DNA of 64,000 bases, taken from positions 372,001 through 436,000 of the forward strand of contig JAOCPU010000018.1 in the NCBI GenBank assembly GCA_035772785.1. Reading direction: 5' to 3'. Within the stretch, counting starts at the first letter, position 1, and the number at the start of each line of letters is the position of its first letter. This DNA is from Phlebiopsis flavidoalba (Eukaryota > Basidiomycota > Agaricomycetes > Polyporales > Phanerochaetaceae). The notes beneath the pieces were generated by a model that did not search any database, was not told where the DNA came from, and saw nothing but the letters and a program-made list of their open reading frames with translations. Below, piece after piece: positions 35,836 through 47,566 of the stretch. The position numbers and the translations under genes were made by a program.

Positions 35836-36133
35836 GACCTACAAGTCGAGTTCGTCCGTGCTCGGTTGCTAGAGGAGAAGAACTCACGTTCCAGGTGGAT
35901 GAACCTGCGCGAGGGTGATAGGTTGACCATCCACATCAGGTAGCAGCAGGCGAATGCAGCAGCATGAGGCTCGTCCGAATGAGTCTATAAGAGGTTTGTG
36001 TAGTGACTGGCAGGACCAATCCAAGAGCATGACTCACGTCTGATTCGGGCCCTTGCGCGTGAAGAACACCAGCGCAGGCCATGAGAATAAGGACCAAGGC
36101 CAGGACGAATAATGTTGGCAGCGTAGACGACAT
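35836..36133 (-). CDS. Small secreted or membrane-anchored protein, unknown
   Basis: ATG at 36131-36133 opens MSSTLPTLFVLALVLILMAC followed by AGVLHAQGPESD, a strong signal peptide with cleavage likely after LHA. A 56-nt intron (GTGAGTCATG...CTTATAG) follows, then an exon reading LLLPDVDGQPITLAQVHPPG if one base is removed, and a second intron (GTGAGTTCTT...CTTGTAG) into GMRLRSKAGWFIQIMAMWTI. The predicted mature peptide is short, probably under 80 residues. I know no family. The 3' end is uncertain. Confidence 0.5.
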
Positions 36134-36891
36134 GTTGGGCTAAGAGCATGCTGGCGCTTGTCTTCCAGTGCCCGAAGTCGACGTCGTCACCGGACGGCGA
36201 GGGAGTGATCAAAGCGGTGATAACGGATCAAAAACTCCCCGGAGCCGCCGGCAGACACGAGTCCTTAAAGAGGCGTGCACGAAGTACCTTGGTCCATTGC
36301 AAGCGAGGCCGATGTGTTGCTTGTCAAGACTTGAATCTCACCGCTCACAGGGGGATCCATACGCCGGTCCTTGTGTGTTGTTCATTTTTTCTTGATCCCA
36401 CAGGTCTTGTTGTCAGACGTTGTGAAATCGTACCGTACGCCCATGCACTGCGCCCAGCCTAGTCCGCACAAGCTGCCCTACCCCACCATCGATAGCCCTG
36501 CCTGTATACACTCCTGTATCATCAAGCCCTCTGAATCATTCCCCTTCCTTTTGACTTGAGATCGACCGAAGGAGTCTCTATGATGCAGGTATGAGGCGTT
36601 TTTTTTTTTTTCCCAGGTTATATACAGACGCATCTGTATCGTGGAAAGCGTCATATCCCCAGGGTCGCTTCAAGTATTGACGTCGTAATGCAGACCTTGC
36701 ATCAATCACTAGGCGACGGCGCGTCCTCGTCAAGTATGCAAAGGAGGTCTCACGATTCACGATATACTTGTGGGGCGTGACCAGGTAGAGCTCTTCGCAC
36801 ATGCCAAGCTACTTCACGCAGAATTCACGCTGCTCTTGCCAGCTTATTTGTAGACGTTACTACTAACCCCACTCTTAACGCTCGAATCCCC
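36134..36891. other. Intergenic region with T-tract
   Basis: Between divergent genes. A run of T residues lies at 36600-36612. The open frames here have no coding character I can support. Confidence 0.4.
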
Positions 36892-38240
36892 TTGCGTCGA
36901 GGGTCGCTCTTCTCCCATGGTCATTCTTCGGACTCTTCGTTGCTTCGGTTTCTGCTTCTCCGAATGAAGCCATCTCATTCAGTGAAGTCGGCGGTGATTT
37001 TAACGCTACGCACCAACTGCCCTGCGACCAGTAGCCGAGTTATCATCGCGAAATATTCCAGCGACGGCTCCGACACTGATGTGGATGAAGGGGATTTTAG
37101 AAGATCATCATCTGACTCTGACACCGTATACTCATCAGGTATACATAAACATTTTTCCCATGTCCCGTACGTGAGTCTGAGTCTCTCAATAGATGTAGAT
37201 GCGGCGGACACAATCCACGAGCAACTCTGGTCGATACCGTCCGCATTTCAAGGCAAGGCAGAGCATTTAAATGCAGCAAACAACACACCACGCAGACTTT
37301 CTGCCATATAGAGGACAAGGATTTGCATCGGACGAGACTCAGCAACATTCGCCACCTACTGTCAAATTACCCGCCTACGATGATCGTCTCCCCCAAATAC
37401 CCTTTTCAAATACCCTTTCTAGCTCTCGGAATACCCCTGGCTACAGAGCTACATCCAGTCTCTGCAAGTATCTCCAGCTTCTTAGTGTCAGAATGTGCCT
37501 GATAACCAGTGTTATGCAGCAAATTGCGGTGCCGCATTTCTTTGAAACCCGATTCCCGTCAGGGACGGGATCTCGATTTTTCTTCCAAGGATGACCTCTC
37601 TCGTCTGCTGGTCCGACATGTTGTCATAGTGGAAGAGGTACCCATCACTCTCTCAGACAAAACGGAGAGGCCGTGCGTCATAAAACAATCTTCGCAGGTA
37701 GAGAAGGTTTCTAGTGTTCCCGATGTCCAGATACGCTGCACGTTCAGCGGTCGTCACTCTGCGCACGGAACTACCTCGCGATCATCGAGGGTCCGAACTC
37801 ATTGGCCCGCTCCGTACACTCCCAACGAGCGTGACGAAACACGGTCGATGAGCTCGTCTCTTCAGATATTATCAACTCAATCAACTCAGCCAGAATACCC
37901 TTCTGTTTTCATCAACGCTATTCAGGAAGAGCAGCCAAGCCAGACCACGGCTTCGCTTCTTACAATCCTTCATGGACCGTCTCCGGATACCCCTCTCTGC
38001 TCTGCCCAAACAGATACATCGCACCTAAATTATGAACGCATATCTTCTCTGGACGATCCTCCCGTTACGAGACTTGTACCCATCGGAGTAAAGATGCCGT
38101 CTCGACGACACGCGTGGAACACGTCTGCGTCGGGTGGACACGAAAGCAGCCTACGCTGCCCTGGCCCCCTGATCGTTCGTACGCGTCTGAGTCCCTCAGC
38201 GACGAGGTGGGGTTACTTTCTTGTGGGTTATCTCCGCTAA
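36892..38240 (+). CDS. Ser/Thr-rich hypothetical protein
   Basis: Linked open frames read YSSDGSDTDVDEGDFRRSSS, DETQQHSPPTVKLPAYDDRL, HVVIVEEVPITLSDKTERPC and SLLTILHGPSPDTPLCSAQT. Composition is rich in Ser, Thr, Pro and Asp, with no membrane segment or catalytic motif, which suggests a disordered cytosolic or nuclear protein. Codon use and the length of the last frame (243 aa, 37509-38240) support translation. Start, introns and stop are uncertain. It converges on CYP51. Confidence 0.45.
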
Positions 38241-38553
38241 TAGACTACTAGAACAGCTTCTAGATGGCACATAGTCTCGACGAGCAAAAAAACATCAATG
38301 TACTATTACAGGACGAATTGAGATCTCAAAGTAAAGATATGTCAATGCGCAATGTATACAGTCAGCCATGACACAGATCGTTACCTCACGAGACGAGAGC
38401 TAGATGAGCGAGGCCACATTCACTCGACAAACGGGCAAGTTTCGGTTTTGACGTGCTAGCGCGTAAGCTGCATTATATGTAGCGGTAATTAATCCATACT
38501 CTAGATGGGGTATCGATAGCTAATGTAACATGTAGACGATCCCCTAGGACATT

Positions 38554-40587
38554 TTAATCGAAATTCCTCCGCCTGTAAAGAATATCACGCGGTGTCTTCG
38601 GCAGTGTAATCATAGTCTGTTTTGACATGAGTACATGTAGCCTTCAAAGAGGCACCTAACACTCACATGGTAGTTTTGGGAGCAGGAACACCCGTCTCCG
38701 GTAAGCGCATTTCGACATGGCGCACGAAAGTATGAGATGATGGTCCCCAGCTGCAGATACGCGACTTGCTCGCCGATGCAATCAGGGTGGGGCGGCCAGC
38801 GCCGAATGGCTGATACGTGGCTCTCGGTGCCCTATAACTGACCAAACCGAAGCCGAAGTCGACCTAAAGCACCATTCACGTCGTCGGTATTGCTTGTATG
38901 CCTGTGCGGCAACACCTTCCGGGTCAGACCAGCGCGACGGGTCCCCACTGCGTTGGCAGGCATTTTTCCACAAAGCATGGGGTCGACTTGGCTGATCGCA
39001 GCGGAAGACCAGGGACGGCGTGACCCTTGGGAATGATGTAACAGGCCATCTTTCCGAGGGCGCAGCAAGCGTTGGGGGTACAAACGACATCCTCACGGAC
39101 GCCACGCATGATGCTGTGAGATAGGGTGGCGTGGATGCGCAGAGTCTCGCGCGGATGACCGGAGTACCAAAATTGGGAGATCCTTGAGTTCCTCGTGTTC
39201 TGGAGTGCGCCATGTGCCGTCCGATTGGCGGAAGTATTTGACTTGTTCCTCGTAGAGTGCCTGGGCTATGAGGGTGTTAGCATAGTATCCCGTCTGTGAG
39301 GAGAATACACGCACGCGACATCCGGCTTGTCGGCTATGTGCAAAAGAGCCCAAGAACCGGAGGCAGAGCTGGTGTGTTTGACACGGCCATGAGAAGAGCA
39401 ATCATTGATATGTGCAATCTCGTGGTCCTGAAGAGTACGGCCGGCACGGTATTTTTCTGACCCATGAGAGCCGCAATCATGTCGTGTTTCTTCTTCCTGT
39501 GGTGAATGAGCGCTTCGTCTACGCGCACAGAGGTGGGGGGCGTATTGGTACTCACCATACCAGGGTTCTCCCTGCGCTTGCGGATGATGTTAATGTAAAA
39601 GTCGCTGATCTTCTTGTGTGCGGCATCCCGCTTGCGATAGCTCTCCAGGGGGAGGTTAGGGAACATGAAGTGCAGAGGAGTAAACCCGCCGTCAAGGTCG
39701 CTGTAGACCTGAGCGTAGTCCTTGGTGATAGAGTCCCTGACACTCCTTGCCCTGGAGAGTACGCGGAAGCCGTAAGGATCGTAATTTCCGAGAGGACTTG
39801 AGAACGTCAAAGGCGCGCCCCATTCGTTGATGTCGTTCATTTGGAAAATCTTGAAACTGGGAGTCGCTGTTCATGAACTGGTTTACCTCATCTTCAATCA
39901 TCCCCACGTATGCGCGGAAGTTGTCAGTTGAGAGGCCAAACTTGACAAACTTCTTCTGCTCCATCAAGAGTCATCATTAGGACAATCGTATACGACGTCT
40001 TTGCCAAAGACTGGCGTAGTAAGGTGCTGTTAAGAGTCGTGAGACGCGTTTCTGGCAGAAAGACTGGTACGACGTACATCGTACCGTGTATATACGTCCT
40101 CAGCAGAGAAGACCGTGTGCTTTCCACCCATGATAAAGTTGTTGCCAGCAGGTTGTCAATGCGACAGTCACAGCGAACGACCCATGAGAACGAATGTGAA
40201 GACATTTCCGTACTAGCAAATGTGGTGTTAGGGTAACCTCTGCGTATTAGGGCGATTGTCACACCTTCTCCTTACAGTCGAAGAAAAAACTTGATTGGAT
40301 CTTGACCATACGCGGCAGCAGAGCGGAGCCAAACCACGGAACCCAATGCCATACAACCGGGTGGCAGTGACTTGTCTTTGGGCAGCTACACGCCGTTCAG
40401 AGAATGAGATGGAGATATAGGTTCTGTACAGACTGACCAGTTGGTAGATGACGTTGAAGAGAATGGAGAGGAGAGGAATGTTGACCATGAGGAAGATGAC
40501 AGACGCGTTGTAGACATAGCAGATGAGCTGATCATAGACCTGCCCCGACGAGGCCCCTGCGATAGGCCCGTACTCGCTGAGAGACAT
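38554..40587 (-). CDS. ERG11: Lanosterol 14-alpha-demethylase (cytochrome P450 CYP51)
   Basis: This ER-membrane P450 removes the 14-alpha-methyl group in ergosterol synthesis and is the azole target. ATG at 40587 (MSLSEYGPIAGASSG) is followed by a membrane anchor (FLMVNIPLLSILFNVIYQL). Then PPVVWHWVPWFG-like sequence in mixed frames, EQKKFVKFGLSTDNFRAYVG, DLDGGFTPLHFMFPNLPLES, YRKRDAAHKKISDFYINIIR, the I-helix region with HD, EELKDLPILDS and IRETLRIH (ExxR), and YQPFGAGR followed after a few extra bases by CIGEQVAYLQLG (heme-ligand Cys). The final exon reads TMITLPKTPRDILYRRRNFD, TAA at 38554-38556, after an intron at about 38614-38670. The sequence between GAGR and CIGEQ is about 5 nt too long. 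It shares a promoter region with the STK16-type kinase. Confidence 0.95.
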
Positions 40588-41255
40588 GGCGACCTGGACT
40601 GGAACTGTAGCGAGCTCGACGTGGTGGTTGGGACAAGGCTGGAAAGAGACTATCGCGTGGAAGCTATTTATTTTATGCGTACCTACCCAAGTAACATCGT
40701 TCGATGGGTCCTTATTACGTAATCTGCTGCAGACGCTCTCGATGCATCTCGGTGCTCGGTCTGTCTTTTCGTTCTCGACGTTCCACGGCACAATCTGAAG
40801 ACGTGGAGGAGTATGTGGTATATATGGAAGCGGACAACATCATCCACACTCTTTCCTCTCTTGCGCGGATACACGGAATACAGATAATCGTCGAATCACG
40901 GCAAGTGCACATTGTAATCCCTTGTATGTTCCTTCTGGCGGCGTCCATGCTCGATTCTTTCTGGTTTCAATTGTTAGGTACACGTCCAGCAGTGGGCCCC
41001 CCAACTGAGTTCCCCGACGGTAAATGTGAGCGTGAGATACCAGGACGCTAGGTGACCAAAAACCGGTTGGCGGTGAACGACCTGAATTGCCAAAACCAGC
41101 AATCTCTGGCAAACCCGAAGGCGCGGCTGCGGGCGGTGCCGGAAGCCTGTGCCAGAGTCCCCGAATCGCGTCCGCCGTTCACGCTTCGTTTCACCGTTCG
41201 CTGTCAGCTGATCCCCCTCCCCCGCACCAAACCTGACCGCTCAATTGCTGCATAC
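40588..41255. promoter_or_regulatory. Divergent promoter region, CYP51 / STK16-type kinase
   Basis: About 670 nt serve both genes. I see no clear TATA box. An open frame of 115 aa at 40704-41051 crosses it, lacks conserved motifs, and is probably chance. Confidence 0.45.
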
Positions 41256-43040
41256 CATTGAAAGTCTCAAGTACCAGGCTAAAGACGCCTTTTGGGCCTT
41301 GTCTGTCGTCATGCATCTTGCCCAGCAGTCTGCGAAACATAATAAAGTCAAGATCAGACACGTGGGGCGAACATGTCAGTAGCCTTCCTTCGCACTTTCC
41401 AAGGATAATTACTACGCATACTGACGCTGTACGCGTAGTCAAGATTGTAAAGGTATTGGGAGAACGGTGGATTCCTCCTTTGTTTATCTTGCTCAAGACG
41501 AACACAGCGGGGTACATTCATTACCTTCCTCTGCCATGTACGTCATAAATCTGACATGTAATGATATAGAGACAATTCGCGCTTTGAAGAAGATTCGCTG
41601 TACCCTGGTGGAAATGAGGATGTAAGACAAGCGATGCGAGAAGTGGAAGCATATAGGCGGTTTTAAGTACGCCCCAGATTTCCATTCACTGGACTTTGTG
41701 GGCTCATTGAGTGCCTCACAGACATCCTAACATCATCCGAATCCTTGTGCGTTGCGTTCCCCTCAGTGAAAGCTCGTACTTATCTATCCAGTAGGACTCA
41801 GTCCGTCGTACAAGACCCTTCCGGAGATGGACAAGTCGTTATACCCGACTTTCTACCGCTATTCAAGGTGAACCCAAACGCAGCCTCGACGTCGATCTAT
41901 ATTAACCTGGCTTAGCGAGGAAATCTCCAAGATGCTATCAAACGCCAACTCGATTAATGGGACACATTTTCCTGAGCGAGAGATGCTGCGGCTTTTCAAG
42001 GGGACGTGTGAAGCCCTCCGGGCTATGCCATGACTACCGCGCTCGCCATAGCTTCCCAGTCGAATCCACGCCCCTCCCGGGAGAACCAATCGTCCTCAGC
42101 CAGCGGACGCTCGCGCCAGCCGAAAGCAAATGTGCATGTTGATCAACTGACATTCAGATGACGAGGATGACGAGATGTTCCCGGCATCGGAGGGCGATCT
42201 GCCGAGGGCGGATACTCATAACCATGGTCCCTCGGGAAGTCGTTCAGACTCGGTCCCATCGCGTGTCAAAAACGGGACACGAGGAAAGTGGAAGCCATCT
42301 TCGACTGGGGACGAAGAACTTGCGAACATCCAGGCCAGTGGTCTGCAGAATGGCGCCGCAGCGGGGTCAAACGGAGCTGGTACCGTATGCACATCGGTTG
42401 ACCTAAAGCCTGGGTGACGCGCCATTTACCTTCCGAACTCGTCTTGACCTAACATTCAATTTTAATTTCCAGAAACGTCATGGTTGCAGACGACGGTCGG
42501 CCAATTCTGATGGATTTTGGCAGCGCGTTGAAGGCTCGAATCAAAATCGATAACCGGTCGCAAGCTTTGCTCCAACAGGATATTGCTGCAGAACAAAGTA
42601 CGATGGCATTATAGGGCTCCCGAGCTTTTTGACGTCAAGACGGGCGTCACGCTGGACGAGAAGGTTGACATCTGGGTCCGTGACTTGTCCTGCGATGGCA
42701 TATACAGTCACTAACGCCACGTAACCCCAGTCTCTCGGATGCCTGCTATTCGCGCTTGCGTATTCGCACTCGCCTTTCGAGAATATACAAACAACAGAAC
42801 AGGGTGGTTCCATAGCTATGGCTGTCATGAACGCGCAGTACAAACACCTAGCTCTCAATACTCACAAGGCCTGAAAGACCTCCATCGATACAATGCTCAA
42901 GGTCAAAACCTCAGGAGAGACCAGACATTCATCAGGTGAAGCTATCTGAAGCTGGGTCAGTGCCCGTGATTACTCATTCCCGAATGTTCAGGTCCTCGAG
43001 ATGGACGGATAAAGCCCTTCAAAGAGCTTGGGTTAAAACC
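41256..43040 (+). CDS. STK16/Env7-type serine/threonine kinase (NAK family)
   Basis: Env7/STK16 is a membrane-associated kinase of the vacuole/Golgi. The start is CATACCATTGAAAG: without one T it reads ATG AAA GTC in good context, then RLKTPFG...LPSSLRNIIKSRSDTWG. The Gly-rich loop VVKIVKVLGE then GGFSFVYLAQDEHSG appears after removing two C insertions. RQFALKKIRC carries the catalytic Lys; REVEAYRRFK follows. A long acidic, Ser-rich insert (DDEDDEMFPASEGDLPRAD, NIQASGLQNGAAAGSNGAGT) separates the lobes. VPYAHR..DLKPG, interrupted by TT, then an intron and NVMVADDGRPILMDFGSALK give HRD and DFG. SQALLQQDIAAEQSTM, APELFDVKTGVTLDEKVDIW and PQERPDIHQ complete the domain. The 3' end is approximate. 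At least six insertions. Confidence 0.9.
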
Positions 43041-43251
43041 GCGTGCGTTTTCGAGATATTCGGACTACTTGATACCATAGGCTATGCTTGTTTCAACTTG
43101 GCCCTCTTATCATCACACTCATTTATCAGTTTATCTCTTTATTTATTGACTTGGATGAAATGTAGAATCGGCGAATCGATGCGGTTGAGACGACTCTCTC
43201 GACGTCCGCGATTTTTGTCTGACGTGCCTTCTCTCCGAGCAGTGTAGGGAC

Positions 43252-44364
43252 CCCTATTGAAGATTAGTTTCCCTCGTACCGCCGCCGGCCTTCGACTTTT
43301 TGGACCTTTGAGGCTTAACAACGGTGGTGTCGCCGTTTCGAACCGACCTTCGCCTTCGCCGGAAGTAAAGGTTTCCCAACGGGCTTGGTTTTTGGTTGGG
43401 CTACCGTTTGGTTTTCCCTGAGCTTTCGTCTCCGAAGGGGTGGTGGACGACGCAGTATGTGCCGTGATACGTTTCGGGTTCGTCTTTCGAAGGGACTGCC
43501 CCGCCGTCCGTCTTTCCAACTTTGCGCTTCTTCTTCGGAGGTCCGTCAACAGACGGTTTAGAGGACAGCTCTGTGGTCTTTGTGGGAGCTTTAGCCTCTG
43601 CCTGTTTACGCTTCCGAGCCGCAATCTGCTTGTGCTTTTCGCGTTTGGCCTTCAACGCGGCTAACTTTGCTTTCTGTGTGTCGAATGTTAGTGAGCGTCC
43701 TATATAGCTGTATAAAATTCATGAACGTACCCGCTTCTCGGCACGCTTTGATACGCCGTCTTCGGTGGCCTGAATGGGCTCGGGATGAGATTTCTTGTTG
43801 AGACTCACGTATGAGGTCTCTAACATCGCCATCCGGACCAGCGTTTGAGACAAGCTCCACAAAGTTCGTAAAGCGTCGACTATGTGCCTGAGAGCTATCA
43901 AACGGTTTGAAACGACGCAGAATGTGAAAGGCGAAACATGATGCTCACCTTGGAGGATTTATGGACGTCCGCCATCCTGGAGTTTTTCAGCAGTTTTCCC
44001 GGCACAGAGGCCGGAATGCAAGCTTCTGGTGGGGCAGTCCGGGATCCCAATGACACGAAATACAGTGGGTCACTGACAGCTTCGGTGACGGACATGGGGG
44101 AAATTCGTCCTCTTCAGAGGTCTCACTACCCTCTACGTCTTCAGTATCCATCTCTTCTTGTTCTTCATCATCGTCACCGGACCCCTCTGCGGCGTCTTCA
44201 TCTCCTTCATCTCCGGGGGCAGACGACGATCCCGCGTCAGAGCTTGAATCGCTCTCTTCCGAGTCCGTGTCCTGAAGGCCAAGCACCTCCTTCATTTCGC
44301 TGTCCAGCCCTAGCTCCTCTTCCTTTTCTTGCTTCCTCTGTCGTTTCTGCACGCGTTTGAACAT
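43252..44364 (-). CDS. Charged, nucleolar-looking conserved protein
   Basis: ATG at 44364 (MFKRVQKRQRKQEKEEELGL) opens a basic then strongly acidic segment (DTDSEESDSSSDAGSSSAPG, DDDEEQEEMDTEDVEGS). A compact part follows: MSVTEAVSDPLYFVSL, CIPASVPGKLLKN, MADVHKSSK, then FVELVSNAGPDGDVRDLIRE. A basic coiled region comes next, KAKREKHKQIAARKRKQAEA, with KKKRKVG resembling a nuclear localisation signal, and a Lys-rich tail ending near 43252. Introns are probable at about 43681-43733 and 43889-43950. The alternation of acidic and KR-rich blocks is typical of nucleolar ribosome-assembly proteins; I do not recognise the exact family. Confidence 0.6.
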
Positions 44365-44814
44365 CACAAAGTGTGAGATATGCGATGTTAGATGCTGTGG
44401 ATATAATCGTCGACTTTGTAGAGCGTGAATGAAGGTACGGGCTGCGAAAAAGACTACAACTGCAAAGCGTCCACGGCTCCGGTGTCAATAGGGCGCCTAC
44501 AATCAACCTCATCACCTCTACTCCCATGCACCGTGGGGTTTGCAGGCACGTCTCTTCCACTGTCTCCAGGCAGTCATGGCTTGACACGCCGTATGCATGC
44601 GGATGCTAAGACCTCCTCTCAATTATCAAAATCTGCACTCGACCTTCACGTAGAGAAGATGGAAGACCGGCTCTCCCTCCGCTAGGTACCCAAAGACAGG
44701 AAGTTCGTGGGTCCACTTGATGGCGGTCGTAGGCCACCACCGAAAATTCCGAAACGTCCCCAAAAACGTTCGTAAGGACGTACTCGCGATGTTATAAACG
44801 CGTATGCACGCGAC

Positions 44815-47560
44815 TTGAATAGCACGACGTCCCTGGAAAGAAGTGTTCAGTCCGTTGTGCCGTCTCAAACTAAAACGCAGTTCTTCGCGGAGCCAGGTCC
44901 GGAGTTGGAAGCAGACTACGGTACTGCGGATGATCTAGCAGTGTTACAGTCCGTGTTGCCAGGAACATTTATTGAACTCCGTCGGTATGTGTCAAGTATC
45001 ATGCGCGAGGTCCCAATGAACCCATAATCCGATCACAGTAATTGGACTATCACTCATGGTGTCGTACTTGTTCATCCGTAGAGGGCCTACGTAGGATGAC
45101 ATGGACCATTACCTCAAGTGGCGAAATATTCAAACATTTGGCCGCCGATATAACGTTCACGATTCCCAACTCTGTTGACCGTGCCATTGCCGCGGCCTGC
45201 TGTGATTTTCCTCATACAATAACTAGACGAGAACTCTGACCCCGGACCCTAAACAGACCGCGCACGCGTCAAGGTTCTCAAGGGAATCCGATCACTTGAT
45301 AGCGCGAAATCGCAAAGCCGTTACCATACTGTCGCGATGCGCATTGGTCAGGCCCTTGCCAAGTCGCACCCTGGTCGAACAGTAACGAATGGGAAGAAGT
45401 GTTTGGCAAACGAAGTCGCTGACCTGGTGGGCGCCCGCAGCCAGGTAGACCGACTCTGTGTACACAAATACCTCATGGCACATCACGACCATTTCATTGC
45501 CAACACAGTGTGGATTTCCTCAATAACCAGAAGTTCTGGATCCGACCAAAATGCCTGTTGGAGGACTTGCGAACTAGTAACAACGCTCATTGCGCAACGA
45601 GATCCCATCTTGGATACGTTTGCCCGAGAAGGCCAAGAGCACTCGTTGCCAGCGCGCAAGAACGTCGCGCATGGGGCTCATCATCGGCGTACAAACTCGA
45701 TGTTCTCACCAACTCGGAGTTTTCGGTTCTCGGCGGAAGAGCAAACCATACTCACGGGTCTTGATGCGCCCTTTATACGAAGCACTCGTTCCATCCAAAA
45801 GGATCCCTATGTAATTCCAGTCGCCACAATCATGAAAGAAGAAGATTGGATTATACGACGTCCAGATTACCACCGCGGTAGTGCACCAGCTGCTCATTTG
45901 ATCTCGGTACGATTGTACCTTGGGACGACCCGGTCAGCAAGAGAGCAGAGATCTAGTCACGCTTCCACTGAGAACGGATCCCCTTGCACTCGCCCTTTCA
46001 TTTCTACACTATCCGGCCCTAACCTAGGCCCTGACGAATTCTACCCCCACGACATCGTCGAACATGTTCGCCCACGACTTCAAGATCTTCCGGCATTCGT
46101 CATCGACGATGTTGGCGCGCAAGAGCTTGACGACGCCGTGTCACTCGAACGAATACCGTCGGAAACCGAACTCCTATTGGATACACACTCACGTCGCCGA
46201 TCCCACCGCTAAAATCCATCCTTGGCATTCTTTGGCCCAACAAGCACGTTTGCGCTTCACCACTGCGTACGACATCCACAGGACGATCCCAATGATTCCT
46301 TCATCTATCATGTACGACGGACTCAGTCTCGGCTCTCGATCCAAACAAGGCCTTCCAGAGAACGTTCTCACGTTCAGTGCCAAAGTTGATGAGCGCGGCG
46401 ATATAGTGGATTATAAGGTTCGAGCTGGCTTATTGCGGAACGTTAAGGTCGTGAAATACGACGAGGTTGACAAATTAATCGACGTACCACCCGTACCACG
46501 CAGTAGGCCATTTGAGGTATCACCCATCGTCGACGACACTCCCCTTCTATCTCTTCGCCGGACAACATCCGAGGATCTACGTATTCTCCACAGCCTCGCT
46601 GTGAAGTTGATCAACTATCGCTTCACAAAAGCAGGCCTTTGGTGGTCGAATACCCTCTGCCTCTGTTTCTTATGAGCACCAGGAATCTTCCCCCCGGCCC
46701 CTCAGATCTTTCGCATCCCTACATATACTCCGGTTACCCGGATCTCACCTACGAAGTAAGCGACACGCAAAACGTGCGAGCGTGGGGCACGCCAGCTGGT
46801 CGCAGGAGTGCATGAAAGCCGCTTGTCGCGTTGCCTCCCGATTCTTCTTGGACCACAATATTCCCTTCGTGCGTCGTGCTTCGTCTCTCAGCCTTATGTA
46901 TCCGAGGAACAGGGGTGGCCTAGAGGCAGTCCTTGCGATGAGAAGACACGACGGCTTCCTTGACGTGGACACCCGTGCTCAGTTCCTCCATTTCCGTCCC
47001 TCGAGGTGAGTACACCCTCGAGCCGAAGGGGCACTTCCTCCTCGGTATTCCCGATTGGAGAAGGCTACGTCCGTGTGACTTCCCCGCTGCGCCGATTACA
47101 GCGATATCAGTCGCACACTGCAGATCAAAGCACGCGCTCGCCGCGACTGGCGGACTACACAAGCCATTGTTCGACTCGCAGTGGCTGACCCAGTACTTGC
47201 GCGGGAGATGACGGCCAAGGAGACAGCTCTCAAGGTCATCGAGCGGAGACACCACCAATTCGGAACTACAGGTTCTTGGAGAGATGCAGGCCAACGCGCA
47301 GAAAACAACCGACAGACCGAATCCTCTTGACTCGATTGATGCCCTCGTTACAAAGCCGCCGGACGGCGACACTGTGTTCCATCGTCCCCAGGCCACCGTC
47401 ATGCTCCCGGCTTTGGGTGTACTCAGCCAAACTGGACGCCAAGGACTTGCCAGCTAAAGACAGGCGACAGGGTTACAGTCAAGTATGGGGAGATCGCCTT
47501 GGGCATGAAGGCCAGAATTTGTTGTCACCCACGTTTAATGATGCGGGCTCTGAGCATCTA
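44815..47560 (+). CDS. DSS1: Mitochondrial exoribonuclease II, Dss1/MSU1 type
   Basis: Dss1 is the RNase II-like 3'-5' exonuclease of the mitochondrial degradosome. The N-terminal part reads VPSQTKTQFFAEPGPELEAD and LQSVLPGTFIELRR. The RNB domain starts HDIVEHVRPRLQDLPAFVID and continues DDVGAQELDDAVSLER, with the acidic catalytic cluster. WIHTHVADPTAKIHPWHSLA, PENVLTFSAKVDERGDIVDY and RAGLLRNVKVVKYDEVD follow. Further on, ACRVASRFFLDHN and SLMYPRNRGGLEAVL lead to GEGYVRVTSPLRR, the RNA-release signature. The C-terminus GDRVTVKYGEIALGMKARI resembles an S1/OB end, with TAG at 47558-47560. The start is uncertain; the true ATG may lie up to 250 nt upstream. Frames change about every 200-300 nt. 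Confidence 0.9.
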
Positions 47561-47566
47561 GAAGTA

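Noticed and set aside
40441..40722. 93-aa plus-strand frame rich in E and D
   Set aside because: Antisense to the CYP51 N-terminal exon and its leader.
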